Origin: Brachyspira sp949287565
GTDB taxonomy: Bacteria; Spirochaetota; Brachyspiria; Brachyspirales; Brachyspiraceae
Length of the DNA stretch: 64,000 nucleotides
Strand: one strand, 5' to 3'
NCBI RefSeq assembly: GCF_036997615.1
Contig: NZ_JAWLQA010000003.1
A model generated the notes under the pieces. It saw only the letters and a program-made list of their open reading frames with translations, had not been told where the DNA came from and did no database searches. Positions within the stretch are counted from its first letter, which is position 1; every line of letters begins with the position of its first letter. Both the position numbers and the translations under genes were made by a program. Shown here one piece after another: positions 34,108-43,475 of the stretch.

Positions 34108-36486
34108 TCAAGTATTATAATTAATATCATGATCTTTACAGAATTCTATTGCAGGCTCTATATTATCATAAGCTAACTTTTTTATTCTATACAAAATATA
34201 ATTCATCTCATCTTCATTATATTCATCATATTCTCTAAATGCTATTTCAAAAAAATTATTAAAATATTCTAAAGCTTCCCTATTTAGTTTGTAGTAATTA
34301 GAAATATTATTATTTTCTTTTTCTATTAAAGCAAGTTTTGATTTTACTTCGCCTATACCAGCATATATATTTGGTATTTCATACTCCATCTTTAAAGCAT
34401 CATAAAATAATTTTAACGCTTCATCATATTTTTGTAATTTCATATAACATTCTGCTTTATTATTGAAAGCAGAAATATTTGTTTTATTTAATTTAATATA
34501 TATGTCAAAATCATTAATAGCTTCTTCATACATATTTATCATCATTTTTGATGCAGCTCTTCTATTATATGCTTCATAATAATCATTATTTAATTCTAAA
34601 GCCTTATCATAATCTAAAATAGCATCTTGAAACAAATTAATCAAACTTTTAGAAATACCTCTCATATAATAATAATAATGATTAGTATCTAAATCTATTG
34701 CCTTATTATAATCCTCTATCGACTCTTCATATCTTTCAGCTATAGTATTTAACACTCCTCTATAATAATAAAGCATAGATTTCATTTTTATATCTGAACT
34801 TATATTTATTAATTTTTCATCAATCTTAAGTATATACTTTTCATATAATTTAATTTCATCTTTATTATTAACATTCAATTCTATTTTTAATTCAATTAAA
34901 TTATTTATAAGTAAATTAATATTATCAATTGCTTCATCATAATTTTTTAATACTAAATTACAATAAGACAAATTATAATATATATCTATATTTTCATAAT
35001 CTAATGAAATTAATAAATTGAAATCTTCTATAGCTTCTTTATATAAATATAATTCCTCTTTTGATATGGCTCTATGATGTATAATAGTTTCCTCAATTAC
35101 AGATATTACTTGAAAATTTATAGCTATATTATAATTATTTATAGCTTTTTCATAATCTCTTATTTTATAATAAACCTCAGCTATATAATAATAAACATTA
35201 TTAAAATTATTATCTAATTCTATTATTCTATTATAATCATCAATAGTGTTTTTATATAAGCCTAAATTATAATAAGCTAATGCTCTATAACTATATATAT
35301 TAATATTGTAATATTTTCCATTATTTAAAGCTATTGTATAATTTTCTATAGCTTCTTTATAATTATTTGATAAAATATTTAATATACCTCTATAATAATA
35401 AAGCATAGTTTTTATTTTTAAACTGCTATTTTCTTCTTCTATTTTTTTACTTATATATGATAAATGTTCTTTAAATAATTCAGTATCTTTTATATAATTT
35501 TCATCTATTTCTGCATCATCAAAATCAATATTATCTTCTATATAGTTTTCTAATAAATGAATATTATCAATTACTTTATCATAATCATTTAATTCCAAAT
35601 AACAATGAATTATACTATGATAAAAAAAAGTTTCATAAATAGATAATGAAATGGATAAATTAAAATCATTTATAGCTTCTTCATATAAAGATAGTCTTTG
35701 TTTCGAAATTCCTCTATGATATATGGCCATATCATTTAAACGAGTATATTCTGATACTTTATCATAATCATGTATAGCTTTTTTATATTCAGCAATTTTA
35801 TAATAAACTTCTGCTCTTTCATAATAAATGTTATTATTATATGCTAAAATTTCAAAAGGATATTCTAATATTTTATAATCTATACCTTTATGATCCATAG
35901 AAATTTCAATAATTTTCGTATAATCATCAATAGCATTTTGATATAGATTTAATTCAATATAACTCAAAGCTCTATAATAATATACTTTAGTTTCATAATA
36001 TAATTTTTCTAATGCAATATTAAAATCATTTATGGCTTCTTCATATAAAGATAATTGAAACTTTGAGTATCCTCTATAAAGATATACATAATAATCAATA
36101 TCATCATATTTCAAATATGTATTAAAATCTTTTATAGCATTTTCATAATTATGTTTTTTTATATATGATAAACCTCTTGAATAATAAGAGTCTTTAAAAT
36201 CATTATCTAATTCCAAAGTTTTATCAAAATATTCTATTGATTTTTTATACTTTCGTAAATGATATTTTGAAATACCAAGATAATAATATGTATATAGTAA
36301 AATATTATGAATATCATCATCAATATCATAATTATAAATTACATATTCATTATCAGAATAAAAAACTAAATTTATATAATAAAATTCAATGACATTGTCT
36401 AATATTTTAATAGCTTCTTTATATTTTTTTTCTTTAAAAGCATTTTTTCCTAATTCAAATAATTGCTGTATTTCTTCTTTTATCAT
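34108..36486 (-). CDS. TPR-repeat protein, tandem paralogue 1
   Basis: The 792-residue TPR protein is homologous end to end with the downstream gene but has more diverged repeats and about 130 extra residues. The repeats are still clear (YYYRGVLNTIAERYEESIEDYNKAIDLD). Both N-terminal and C-terminal caps match the paralogue. The 56-base gap between the genes resembles the region upstream of this gene (CTGAATAAAAAT...), so the whole unit including leader was duplicated. The function is unknown. Confidence 0.8.
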   Translation of the reverse strand: MIKEEIQQLFELGKNAFKEKKYKEAIKILDNVIEFYYINLVFYSDNEYVIYNYDIDDDIHNILLYTYYYLGISKYHLRKYKKSIEYFDKTLELDNDFKDSYYSRGLSYIKKHNYENAIKDFNTYLKYDDIDYYVYLYRGYSKFQLSLYEEAINDFNIALEKLYYETKVYYYRALSYIELNLYQNAIDDYTKIIEISMDHKGIDYKILEYPFEILAYNNNIYYERAEVYYKIAEYKKAIHDYDKVSEYTRLNDMAIYHRGISKQRLSLYEEAINDFNLSISLSIYETFFYHSIIHCYLELNDYDKVIDNIHLLENYIEDNIDFDDAEIDENYIKDTELFKEHLSYISKKIEEENSSLKIKTMLYYYRGILNILSNNYKEAIENYTIALNNGKYYNINIYSYRALAYYNLGLYKNTIDDYNRIIELDNNFNNVYYYIAEVYYKIRDYEKAINNYNIAINFQVISVIEETIIHHRAISKEELYLYKEAIEDFNLLISLDYENIDIYYNLSYCNLVLKNYDEAIDNINLLINNLIELKIELNVNNKDEIKLYEKYILKIDEKLINISSDIKMKSMLYYYRGVLNTIAERYEESIEDYNKAIDLDTNHYYYYMRGISKSLINLFQDAILDYDKALELNNDYYEAYNRRAASKMMINMYEEAINDFDIYIKLNKTNISAFNNKAECYMKLQKYDEALKLFYDALKMEYEIPNIYAGIGEVKSKLALIEKENNNISNYYKLNREALEYFNNFFEIAFREYDEYNEDEMNYILYRIKKLAYDNIEPAIEFCKDHDINYNT

Positions 36487-36634
36487 TTATCTATCCTGAA
36501 TAAAAATATACAATTCAAATATTAGAATATTTTTATAATTTTTCAATAAGTTTGTTTACTATTCATAAATAATTATACTTTATCATAAAATATACTGTTA
36601 AATAAAAACTGGCAAAGCAGATATTATTTATATA

Positions 36635-36676
36635 TAAAAAATCCGCCTTCAAATCATATTAAGATTTAAAAGCGGA
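36635..36676 (-). terminator. Terminator of the phosphotransferase/MATE/toxin operon
   Basis: TCCGCCTTCAAATC (36642-36655) and GATTTAAAAGCGGA (36663-36676) form an imperfect stem; on the minus strand it is followed by TTTTTT. Confidence 0.7.
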
Positions 36677-36711
36677 ATCATAAGAATAAGCTAATTATTA
36701 ATTAAAAAGAG

Positions 36712-37065
36712 TTACAATATTTTTAATACTTCTATTTTTGTTTCTAATAAAAGTTTTCTGTTCTTTTCTGTTTCTATATTGCCTATTTTATCTCTCTTTT
36801 TTATCATGATATTAAAAAGAAATAATTTATTGTTTTTTCTGTAACAAAATATTCTTATATCATGATATCTTATTTCCCAAATATCATTTTCTAGCTTTTT
36901 ATAAAGTTTCTGCGGTGGCTGAATATTTAAAGAAAGCAAATGTGCAATATAATTAATTTTTTCATAAAGCACTTCTTTCCTAGCAACTTTATTATCAATA
37001 AAGTTTTTCACCCAATCATGATAATATACTGTTATATTACCATTTGATAATAAGCATTTTATCAT
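36712..37065 (-). CDS. RelE/HigB-like (Gp49 family) toxin
   Basis: The 117-residue protein has the fold pattern of phage-derived Gp49/HigB ribonucleases: KLENDIWEIRYHDIRIFCYRK, then LFLFNIMIKKRDK at about 83-108. Such toxins cut mRNA on the ribosome. AAGGAGGG lies eight bases before the ATG, and its ATG overlaps the MATE stop (ATGA). No xre-type antitoxin gene follows; only a terminator. The only HTH in the operon is the N-terminal part of the first gene product, which might serve as its antidote (inference). Confidence 0.72.
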   Translation of the reverse strand: MIKCLLSNGNITVYYHDWVKNFIDNKVARKEVLYEKINYIAHLLSLNIQPPQKLYKKLENDIWEIRYHDIRIFCYRKNNKLFLFNIMIKKRDKIGNIETEKNRKLLLETKIEVLKIL

Positions 37066-38342
37066 ATTAAACCCTCCTTATTTTTATAAAAAATAATATA
37101 TGATATTAAAGCATGAAAAATCATGCCTACACCAAACATAATAATTATAGTGTTCATATTAAAATTAATATAACCTCTTAAAATATACACAGCACCATAA
37201 TAAACAAAATTTATTATTATGGAATTTATAAGATTATAAATTGTCTTGCCATAACCTATAAATATATTATCAGGTATTATAGACAAAGCATAAAATATAT
37301 AAAAAGGTGATAATTTTAATACTATAGAATATATATCATTATGATTTTCAAGCCTTTCAACATATTGAAAGAATATATTTGAAAATAAAACTGCAATAGC
37401 TCCTAAAATTATAATTATAAATATTATTCTAAAATAATTTCCAACTTGAGTATTTTTCTGTTCTTTGCAATTAGTTCTTATTACTTCATTTAAAGCTAAT
37501 ACTGGCATTAATAACCAATTCCATATAAAATTATTTGCTACCCAATAATTACCTTGTTCAGCAACAAGATTAACCATTTTTACTACCATTAAAGCATACA
37601 CTATATTATCAACCAAAATTTGTAATGCTGAAAATATACCTATTTTGAAATATGAAATGAATATTTTTTTATCATCTTTAGAAAAGCCTGATAATTTTAA
37701 CAAACCCATTTTTATTAAAATAACAATACCTAATATTCCCATTAAAGTATTTATAATCATATTAGAATATGCAACACCGAAAGCATTAAATCTTGCTACT
37801 AAATTAAAATCTAATATCACAAGAAGCAAAGTTTTTACAAATGCAAATATTATAAAAACTTTATATAATTCTTTTGATACTATAACTATATTTACAGAAG
37901 TGATGATAAAACCAATAACGAATGCTATAGTTTCTAAATTCAAATATCTAGTAACTAAATCTATATCTGATTTATTTACATTCATAAATGATATAAGGCT
38001 TCTTGATATTATGTAAACAACAATAGAGAATAAAAAATATAGTATAAATCCAACTGTCATAACTTTGAAAGTAACTTTTGGAAAATTAGCATCATCATTT
38101 TTTATTACTCTGTTAAATATAGCATAAAGAGGTATATGCAAAAAAGCAAGTAATGTTTCATTGATTAAATCAAACCATTCAAGCTGCCCTATAACATTAA
38201 ATACAGATGAGTCTGTAGAAATTGAAATTATCATAGTTCTTATAGTTTGATATAATGCTGGAAACAAAGATAAAAATATTAAAGAGAAATATAATTTGTA
38301 ATTAAAATTTTTAAAACATAAAATATTTTTAATCATACTCAT
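37062..38342 (-). CDS. MATE-type efflux protein
   Basis: The 426-residue protein has about 12 hydrophobic helices and the N-terminal pattern of the MATE/MOP superfamily (LSLFPALYQTIRTMIISIS, LLAFLHIPLYAIFNRV). It is diverged from the MATE protein at 45473. Two in-frame ATGs (38342, 38336) follow AAAGGAG; the second has the better spacing. The gene lies between an HTH-phosphotransferase gene (8 bases upstream) and a toxin gene (4-base overlap). Drug or metabolite export coupled to modification is a plausible theme. Confidence 0.7.
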   Translation of the reverse strand: MSMIKNILCFKNFNYKLYFSLIFLSLFPALYQTIRTMIISISTDSSVFNVIGQLEWFDLINETLLAFLHIPLYAIFNRVIKNDDANFPKVTFKVMTVGFILYFLFSIVVYIISRSLISFMNVNKSDIDLVTRYLNLETIAFVIGFIITSVNIVIVSKELYKVFIIFAFVKTLLLVILDFNLVARFNAFGVAYSNMIINTLMGILGIVILIKMGLLKLSGFSKDDKKIFISYFKIGIFSALQILVDNIVYALMVVKMVNLVAEQGNYWVANNFIWNWLLMPVLALNEVIRTNCKEQKNTQVGNYFRIIFIIIILGAIAVLFSNIFFQYVERLENHNDIYSIVLKLSPFYIFYALSIIPDNIFIGYGKTIYNLINSIIINFVYYGAVYILRGYINFNMNTIIIMFGVGMIFHALISYIIFYKNKEGLI

Positions 38343-38350
38343 AAACTCCT

Positions 38351-40150
38351 TTATTTTTCATTAACTATTTTAGTAATTATATCCCTATTAAATCTTACCC
38401 AAATTTTACTCCATTCTACCCATTCATATATTCGTATATACTCTTTAGAATCGCGTCCATATATTTTTTTTGCCTCTTCCTGTTTTGAGTCCATAACTTT
38501 TTTCATTTTATCAACAAAATCTTTTCTAACTTCATCACTTGGGTTATAGTATTTGATTATTTTCTCAAAGTAATCTAATAATTGATCATGCTTTCTATCT
38601 AATGCACCTATATTTGACCAAGTCCATATAATATAAATTAAATCCTCATGCTCCTCTCCTATTTTACAATGCTCCCAATCTATTATTCCTGTAATTTTAC
38701 CCTTATTATTAAACACAGCATTCAAAGGACTTAAATCATTATGAACATAAACTTTACCTTTTAAATATTTTTTTGATATTTTATTAATTTCTTTTATTGT
38801 ATCAAGTATCTGATATATTTTTTCTATAGGCATAATATAAACATATTTTTCTGTATCGCCTTTAATATACTCAAATATGTCCTCATTATTTTCATATCCA
38901 TAATATTTTGGAACTTTCTTATAATTATTTTGTTCCATAAATATTAGAAACTCATATTCTTTTTCATTATTAGATCTAGTTTTATAAACTTTATTATCTT
39001 TAATTCTGATTTTATTATTTGTTATCATTGATGATTTAGAAAATCTGTTAGATAATTTTTCAAAATCTTTCTTAATACTGCCGTCAATAACTGAAGAATC
39101 ATACTTATTATATCTGAATATTAATGCAGCTTTATTGTTTTTCCGAAAAGAACAATAATATATTTTATCAGAATAAATATCTTTATTTATATAATCAAAT
39201 TCTAAATATTCTATAGATACATTAGCTGTACTTATTTCATTTTTATATATCTCTTTATGTATAATATCATTGTATCTTGATAAAAGAGAATCTATTTTTT
39301 TTAACTTATCCCCGCCATTACATTTTTTATATACAGAATATGAATGATTTATTCTATCAAAAATAAATAAAATAATGATATTAAAAGAATATACATCATA
39401 GTTATTATCTGTATACAAAAAATAATCAGCTTTATAATCTTCATCTTTTAAAAAGAATAAATTAAAAAGATTATCATCTTGTATAATTCTATCTATTAAT
39501 TCTTGATATTTAGATATATTCTTTTTAAATACAGTATTAAAATCAAAACTTCCGCATATCTTAATTTCAATATCATCTTTTTTTAATAATTCATCAAAAC
39601 TGCTTTCAGAACATAAATGAAAGTTTAATATATTAGGAAGATACTCGGACTTTTTATCTATTATAATATCTATAATTGCAAATACATTTTCAGTATTTAA
39701 ATACTTTATTAAGTCATTATCAATTAAATACTTAATACCATTTATAGATTTATAATCAATAATATAATCAGCTATATTTTTATTATATTCATCATATACA
39801 TGTATAATATTGCTTTCAATTTTTAGTTCCTGCAATAAACTTTTATACTTTTCTTCATTATCCATATAAGCAGCATATCTTAATCCTCTAGGTATAAATT
39901 CATTAAGAATTTTGCTTTTGCCATTAAGAATATAATCAAAAGTAGTTTTTAATTTTCTTTCTATTAGAGGTATATATTCATATTTAAACTTTCTCTCACC
40001 AGAAATCATTTTAGAGAAATTAGTTTTTATAGTATTATAATCTGATTCTTTACCTTCAGTTTCTTCAATCAAATACATAATTAAATCTTTATAGTTAAGA
40101 TTATTATTTTTTAAAAGCTCTAGAATTCTATTCTCTTTATCTGAAGGCAT
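38351..40150 (-). CDS. HTH-APH fusion: DNA-binding domain plus aminoglycoside/choline-kinase-like phosphotransferase
   Basis: The protein has 599 residues. Residues about 7-75 resemble an XRE/CI-type HTH (ILELLKNNNLNYKDLI, then KMISGERKFKYEYIPLIERKL). Residues about 80-330 are of unknown, mixed helical fold. Residues about 380-570 form an APH-like kinase: YVHNDLSPLNAVFN is the HxDLxxxN catalytic loop, and GIIDWEHCKIGEEHEDLIY supplies the metal-binding D. APH relatives phosphorylate aminoglycosides, choline or homoserine. It is the first gene of an operon with a MATE exporter and a RelE-like toxin. Four phased GTTGTCA boxes precede it. Confidence 0.72.
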   Translation of the reverse strand: MPSDKENRILELLKNNNLNYKDLIMYLIEETEGKESDYNTIKTNFSKMISGERKFKYEYIPLIERKLKTTFDYILNGKSKILNEFIPRGLRYAAYMDNEEKYKSLLQELKIESNIIHVYDEYNKNIADYIIDYKSINGIKYLIDNDLIKYLNTENVFAIIDIIIDKKSEYLPNILNFHLCSESSFDELLKKDDIEIKICGSFDFNTVFKKNISKYQELIDRIIQDDNLFNLFFLKDEDYKADYFLYTDNNYDVYSFNIIILFIFDRINHSYSVYKKCNGGDKLKKIDSLLSRYNDIIHKEIYKNEISTANVSIEYLEFDYINKDIYSDKIYYCSFRKNNKAALIFRYNKYDSSVIDGSIKKDFEKLSNRFSKSSMITNNKIRIKDNKVYKTRSNNEKEYEFLIFMEQNNYKKVPKYYGYENNEDIFEYIKGDTEKYVYIMPIEKIYQILDTIKEINKISKKYLKGKVYVHNDLSPLNAVFNNKGKITGIIDWEHCKIGEEHEDLIYIIWTWSNIGALDRKHDQLLDYFEKIIKYYNPSDEVRKDFVDKMKKVMDSKQEEAKKIYGRDSKEYIRIYEWVEWSKIWVRFNRDIITKIVNEK

Positions 40151-40184
40151 ATATATCTACCAATACAATCATTTTCATAATATA

Positions 40185-40212
40185 AATATAGCATAATAAT
40201 GTATAAAGTCAA
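40185..40212 (-). promoter_or_regulatory. Promoter of the HTH-APH operon
   Basis: On the minus strand TTGACT (40212-40207), 16-bp spacer, TATATT (40190-40185), about 30 bases before the ATG. Confidence 0.65.
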
Positions 40213-40219
40213 CAATAAA

Positions 40220-40293
40220 GTTGTCAAAAATATAAAAAATAGTTGTCATTTTATATTAAAAATAATTGTCTAAACATAAGTAAAAAGTTGTCA
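40220..40293. promoter_or_regulatory. Phased operator array, four GTTGTCA boxes
   Basis: GTTGTCA at 40220-40226, 40242-40248 and 40287-40293, and ATTGTCT at 40265-40271. The spacings are 22, 23 and 22 bp, about two helical turns, so all boxes face the same side. The array sits between two divergent promoters (40185-40212 minus, 40310-40338 plus). Confidence 0.65.
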
Positions 40294-40309
40294 TATATAA
40301 TGATTACAA

Positions 40310-40338
40310 TTGAAAAAAATAAATTATTCTATTATATT
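40310..40338 (+). promoter_or_regulatory. Promoter of the SUFU gene
   Basis: TTGAAA (40310-40315), 17-bp spacer, TATATT (40333-40338), 28 bases before the ATG at 40366. Confidence 0.6.
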
Positions 40339-40365
40339 ATTAAATAAATATATAAGGAATTAAAT

Positions 40366-41034
40366 ATGTGCGATAATTTAGAAGATTTAAATAACAATCA
40401 AGAAATAAATACTTCCGGTTTTGATGCTATAACTGAAACATTTGAAAAAATATATCCTGAACAAAAAGAACCTTTACATTACAGGACTATAATATCTTAT
40501 CAGCTTGGAGGAAAAGACCCTCTTGACGGAATAAGTATTTACAGAGGTAAAGGATATTATCATTTTATTACTTACGGATTCAGCGAGCTTTATGAAAAAG
40601 AATCAGAAAATCAAGAGTACAGCGGATTTGGTTTTGAGCTTACTTTTAAATTAAAAATGAATGAAAAACAGAGTAATAATACTAAAGATGATGATGCCGC
40701 TGATAATGAAATAAAAACTGTTGTAGGATTTTTACAGCAATTAGCAAGATATGTATTTGAAAGCGGTGCAGTTTTCAATCCTTATGAATATATATGGACT
40801 AAACAAAAAGAAGGAATAGATGCTGAACAAAAATCTAAAATAACAGGATTTATCACTATACCAGATGAAGCAGGTGAAATAAATACTCCTAACGGAAAAG
40901 TAATTTTTGTTGAACTTTTAGGTGCTGCAGATTCAGAGCTTAATGCCATATATGATAAAAAAATCACAGTAAAAGAATTGGCTCAAAAAATAGGAACTGA
41001 TATAACAGATTATAACAGAGAATCTTTATTATAA
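40366..41034 (+). CDS. Suppressor-of-fused (SUFU) domain protein
   Basis: The 222-residue protein matches bacterial SUFU proteins: DGISIYRGKGYYHFITYGFSEL at about 50-71, GFGFELTFKLK, then FLQQLARYVFESGAVFNPYEYI and a C-terminal FVELLGAADSELNAI. Bacterial SUFU proteins are often immunity proteins or parts of polymorphic toxin loci. No toxin is visible beside this one. TAAGGA precedes the ATG. It is divergent from the HTH-APH operon and shares its operator array. Confidence 0.8.
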   Translation: MCDNLEDLNNNQEINTSGFDAITETFEKIYPEQKEPLHYRTIISYQLGGKDPLDGISIYRGKGYYHFITYGFSELYEKESENQEYSGFGFELTFKLKMNEKQSNNTKDDDAADNEIKTVVGFLQQLARYVFESGAVFNPYEYIWTKQKEGIDAEQKSKITGFITIPDEAGEINTPNGKVIFVELLGAADSELNAIYDKKITVKELAQKIGTDITDYNRESLL

Positions 41035-41133
41035 TAAATGTAATGAATTTGTTTTATTTGATATATTTTCAATTTTTTAATTTATTGTATACTCTTATTA
41101 TAATTTATTTTTCAAAAGAGAATATAAAAAGTT

Positions 41134-42249
41134 ATGGTATATAAAAAAAGCAGCAACATAGAAGTAAAAAAAATCAATAAAAATACAATTTATAAATATA
41201 TTCTTAATAATTCTAGAGTATCAAAACAAAAAATTGCAGTATCATTAAATATGAGTATGCCTACAGTTTTGCAGAATCTTAAAGAATTGTCAAAAGAAAA
41301 TCTAATAAAAGAAGAAGGCGAATTCGAATCTAGCGGAGGAAGAAAAGCTAAGGCTATATCCATTAATGAAGATGCAAGATATTCATTAGGTATAGATATA
41401 ACAAAAAATCATATAAGTTTAGTTTTAGTAAATTTATATGGAAATGTTGTTAAGCATATAAGATTAAAAAAAATCTTCAATTATACAGATAACTATTTTT
41501 CATGGATGCAGAAATCCATCAATGATTTTATAGAAGAAATTGATATAAACAAAATTTTAGGTGCTGGTGTATCAATACCTGGAATAATAGATAAATCAGG
41601 AAAATACATAACTTCATCCTATGTACTTGGCATAAAAAATGTTGAATGTTCTAATTTTTCAAAATATATTCCATTGGAGTGCATATTCATAAATGATGCT
41701 AATGCTGCCGGATTTGCCGAGGCTAGATATATTGATAATGATGCTGTTTATTTATCATTAAGCGATAGTGTCGGAGGGGCTATAATATTAAATAAAAAAC
41801 TCTATACAGGAAAAAATATCAGAGCAGGAGAGTTCGGACATATTACAATAGAACCAAAAGGCGAAAAATGTTATTGCGGCAAAATAGGCTGTTTAGACTG
41901 TTATACTAAAGCTAATTTACTTTCGGATTTGTCAGAAGGAAAATTGGATATGTTTTTTAAAGAATTAAAAAATGGTAATAAACAATTTTTAAAAGCTTGG
42001 AATAATTATCTACATTATTTATCTATCGCTGTAAATAATTTAAGAATGTCATTCGACTGTGATATAATTATAGGCGGATATATAGGAAGTTACTTTAAAG
42101 ATTATATTGAAGATTTTAGGACAATGGTTTCTCAATCTAATATATTTGAAAATAATGCTGATTATATAAAAGTGTGCAGACATCATTTTGAGGGTTCGGC
42201 TTTAGGGGCTTCTTTGCTTCATATATACAATTTCATAGAAAAAATTTAA
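41134..42249 (+). CDS. ROK-family transcriptional regulator
   Basis: The 371-residue repressor has an N-terminal winged HTH (about 12-75: NNSRVSKQKIAVSLNMSMPTVLQNLKEL) and a ROK domain. The latter has SLGIDITKNHISLVLVNL, GVSIPGIID, NDANAAGFAEA and GEFGHITIEPKGEKCYCGKIGCLDCY, which carries the ROK zinc CxCGxxGCxxC. This is XylR/NagC-like and expected to sense a sugar or polyol. Immediately downstream is a polyol dehydrogenase gene with a perfect palindromic operator, so that gene is the probable target. Confidence 0.88.
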   Translation: MVYKKSSNIEVKKINKNTIYKYILNNSRVSKQKIAVSLNMSMPTVLQNLKELSKENLIKEEGEFESSGGRKAKAISINEDARYSLGIDITKNHISLVLVNLYGNVVKHIRLKKIFNYTDNYFSWMQKSINDFIEEIDINKILGAGVSIPGIIDKSGKYITSSYVLGIKNVECSNFSKYIPLECIFINDANAAGFAEARYIDNDAVYLSLSDSVGGAIILNKKLYTGKNIRAGEFGHITIEPKGEKCYCGKIGCLDCYTKANLLSDLSEGKLDMFFKELKNGNKQFLKAWNNYLHYLSIAVNNLRMSFDCDIIIGGYIGSYFKDYIEDFRTMVSQSNIFENNADYIKVCRHHFEGSALGASLLHIYNFIEKI

Positions 42250-42272
42250 TTCAATAAATTTAAAAAATTACT

Positions 42273-42300
42273 TGACAATAGCTGTTTTAGTTTTATACTT
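42273..42300 (+). promoter_or_regulatory. Promoter of the polyol dehydrogenase gene
   Basis: TTGACA (42273-42278), 16-bp spacer, TATACT (42295-42300). Confidence 0.75.
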
Positions 42301-42302
42301 AT

Positions 42303-42337
42303 AAATACTTTTATAAATATATTTTATAAAAGTATTT
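42303..42337. promoter_or_regulatory. Perfect palindromic operator (candidate ROK site)
   Basis: Two 15-bp arms, AAATACTTTTATAAA (42303-42317) and its exact complement (42323-42337), are separated by TATAT. The palindrome lies just after the -10 box, covering the transcription start, which suits repression. Confidence 0.7.
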
Positions 42338-42364
42338 AATATATTATTTAACGGAGAATAAAAA

Positions 42365-43408
42365 ATGAATTCTAAAATGAAAGTTGCTGTTATGACAGAT
42401 TTAAAAAAAATTGATTTTATAGAAAGAGATATACCAAATCCAAAAAATGATGAAGTTTTAGTAAAATTAGAATATGTAGGAGTTTGCGGTTCTGATTTGC
42501 ATTATTATGAACATGGCTCTATAGGAAAATATATAGTAAAGCCTCCATTTGTTTTAGGACATGAATGCAGCGGTACAGTTGTAGAAATAGGAGATAAAGT
42601 TAAACATTTAAAAGTAGGAGATAAAGTAGCATTGGAACCAGGTAAAACATGCGGAGAATGCGAGTTTTGCAGAAGCGGCAAATACAATTTATGTCCTGAT
42701 GTAATATTTTTTGCAACACCTCCTGTAGACGGAGTATTTCAAGAATATGTAACTCACCCCGAACATTTATCCTTCAAACTTCCAGATAATTTAACTACTT
42801 TGGAAGGATCTTTAATAGAACCTTTATCAGTTGGAATGCATGCCGCTATGCAGGGAAAAGCTAAATTAGGACAGACAGCATTTGTTACAGGTACCGGATG
42901 TATAGGTTTATGCTCTATGCTCTCATTAAAAGCATGCGGAATATCAAAAGTTTATGTAATAGATATTATAAAAAAACGTTTGGATAAAGCATTGGAATTG
43001 GGAGCTTCAGGAGTTATAGATGCTTCAAAAGAAGATGTAGTTAAAAGAGTTTATGAATTAACAAATGGAAAAGGAAGTGATTTAACAATAGAAACATCAG
43101 GTGCTGAATCAGTAACTAATCAAGCTATAGAGTTTGCCAAAAAAGGTTCTACTATGGTATTAGTAGGATACAGTAAAACAGGAATGATGAATATGAATTT
43201 AGGTTTGGCATTGGATAAAGAATTAACTTTCAAAACAGTATTCAGATACAGACATATATTCCCATTATCAATAGAAGCCGTATCAAGCGGAGCCATTAAC
43301 ATAAAGAATATAGTAAGCAATATTTATGAGTTCAATGATTTACAAAATGCTTTGGATAATAATTTAAATGACAAAGAAAATATAGTAAAAACAGTAATAA
43401 AAATCTAA
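42365..43408 (+). CDS. Zinc-dependent polyol dehydrogenase (sorbitol/xylitol/L-iditol 2-dehydrogenase-like)
   Basis: The 347-residue medium-chain dehydrogenase has the catalytic zinc site CGSDLHYYEHGSIGKY at about 41-56 and GHECSG at about 69-74. The structural zinc cysteines are in GKTCGECEFCRSGKYNLC (about 97-114). The NAD-binding TGTGCIGLCSMLSLKACG is at about 178-195 and the dinucleotide acidic end YVIDI follows. This best fits sorbitol/xylitol dehydrogenase (GutB/XDH). CGGAG lies before the ATG. Regulation is probably by the upstream ROK repressor. Confidence 0.85.
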   Translation: MNSKMKVAVMTDLKKIDFIERDIPNPKNDEVLVKLEYVGVCGSDLHYYEHGSIGKYIVKPPFVLGHECSGTVVEIGDKVKHLKVGDKVALEPGKTCGECEFCRSGKYNLCPDVIFFATPPVDGVFQEYVTHPEHLSFKLPDNLTTLEGSLIEPLSVGMHAAMQGKAKLGQTAFVTGTGCIGLCSMLSLKACGISKVYVIDIIKKRLDKALELGASGVIDASKEDVVKRVYELTNGKGSDLTIETSGAESVTNQAIEFAKKGSTMVLVGYSKTGMMNMNLGLALDKELTFKTVFRYRHIFPLSIEAVSSGAINIKNIVSNIYEFNDLQNALDNNLNDKENIVKTVIKI

Positions 43409-43423
43409 TTTATAAAATATTTA

Positions 43424-43471
43424 AGTTTTACAGATATATAAAGCAAGTATAATTTATATATCTGTAAAACT
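43424..43471. terminator. Long stem-loop between convergent genes
   Basis: Perfect 17-bp arms, 43424-43440 (AGTTTTACAGATATATA) and 43455-43471. It lacks a strong T run but sits exactly between two 3' ends, so it is a likely bidirectional terminator. Confidence 0.55.
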
Positions 43472-43475
43472 AATA

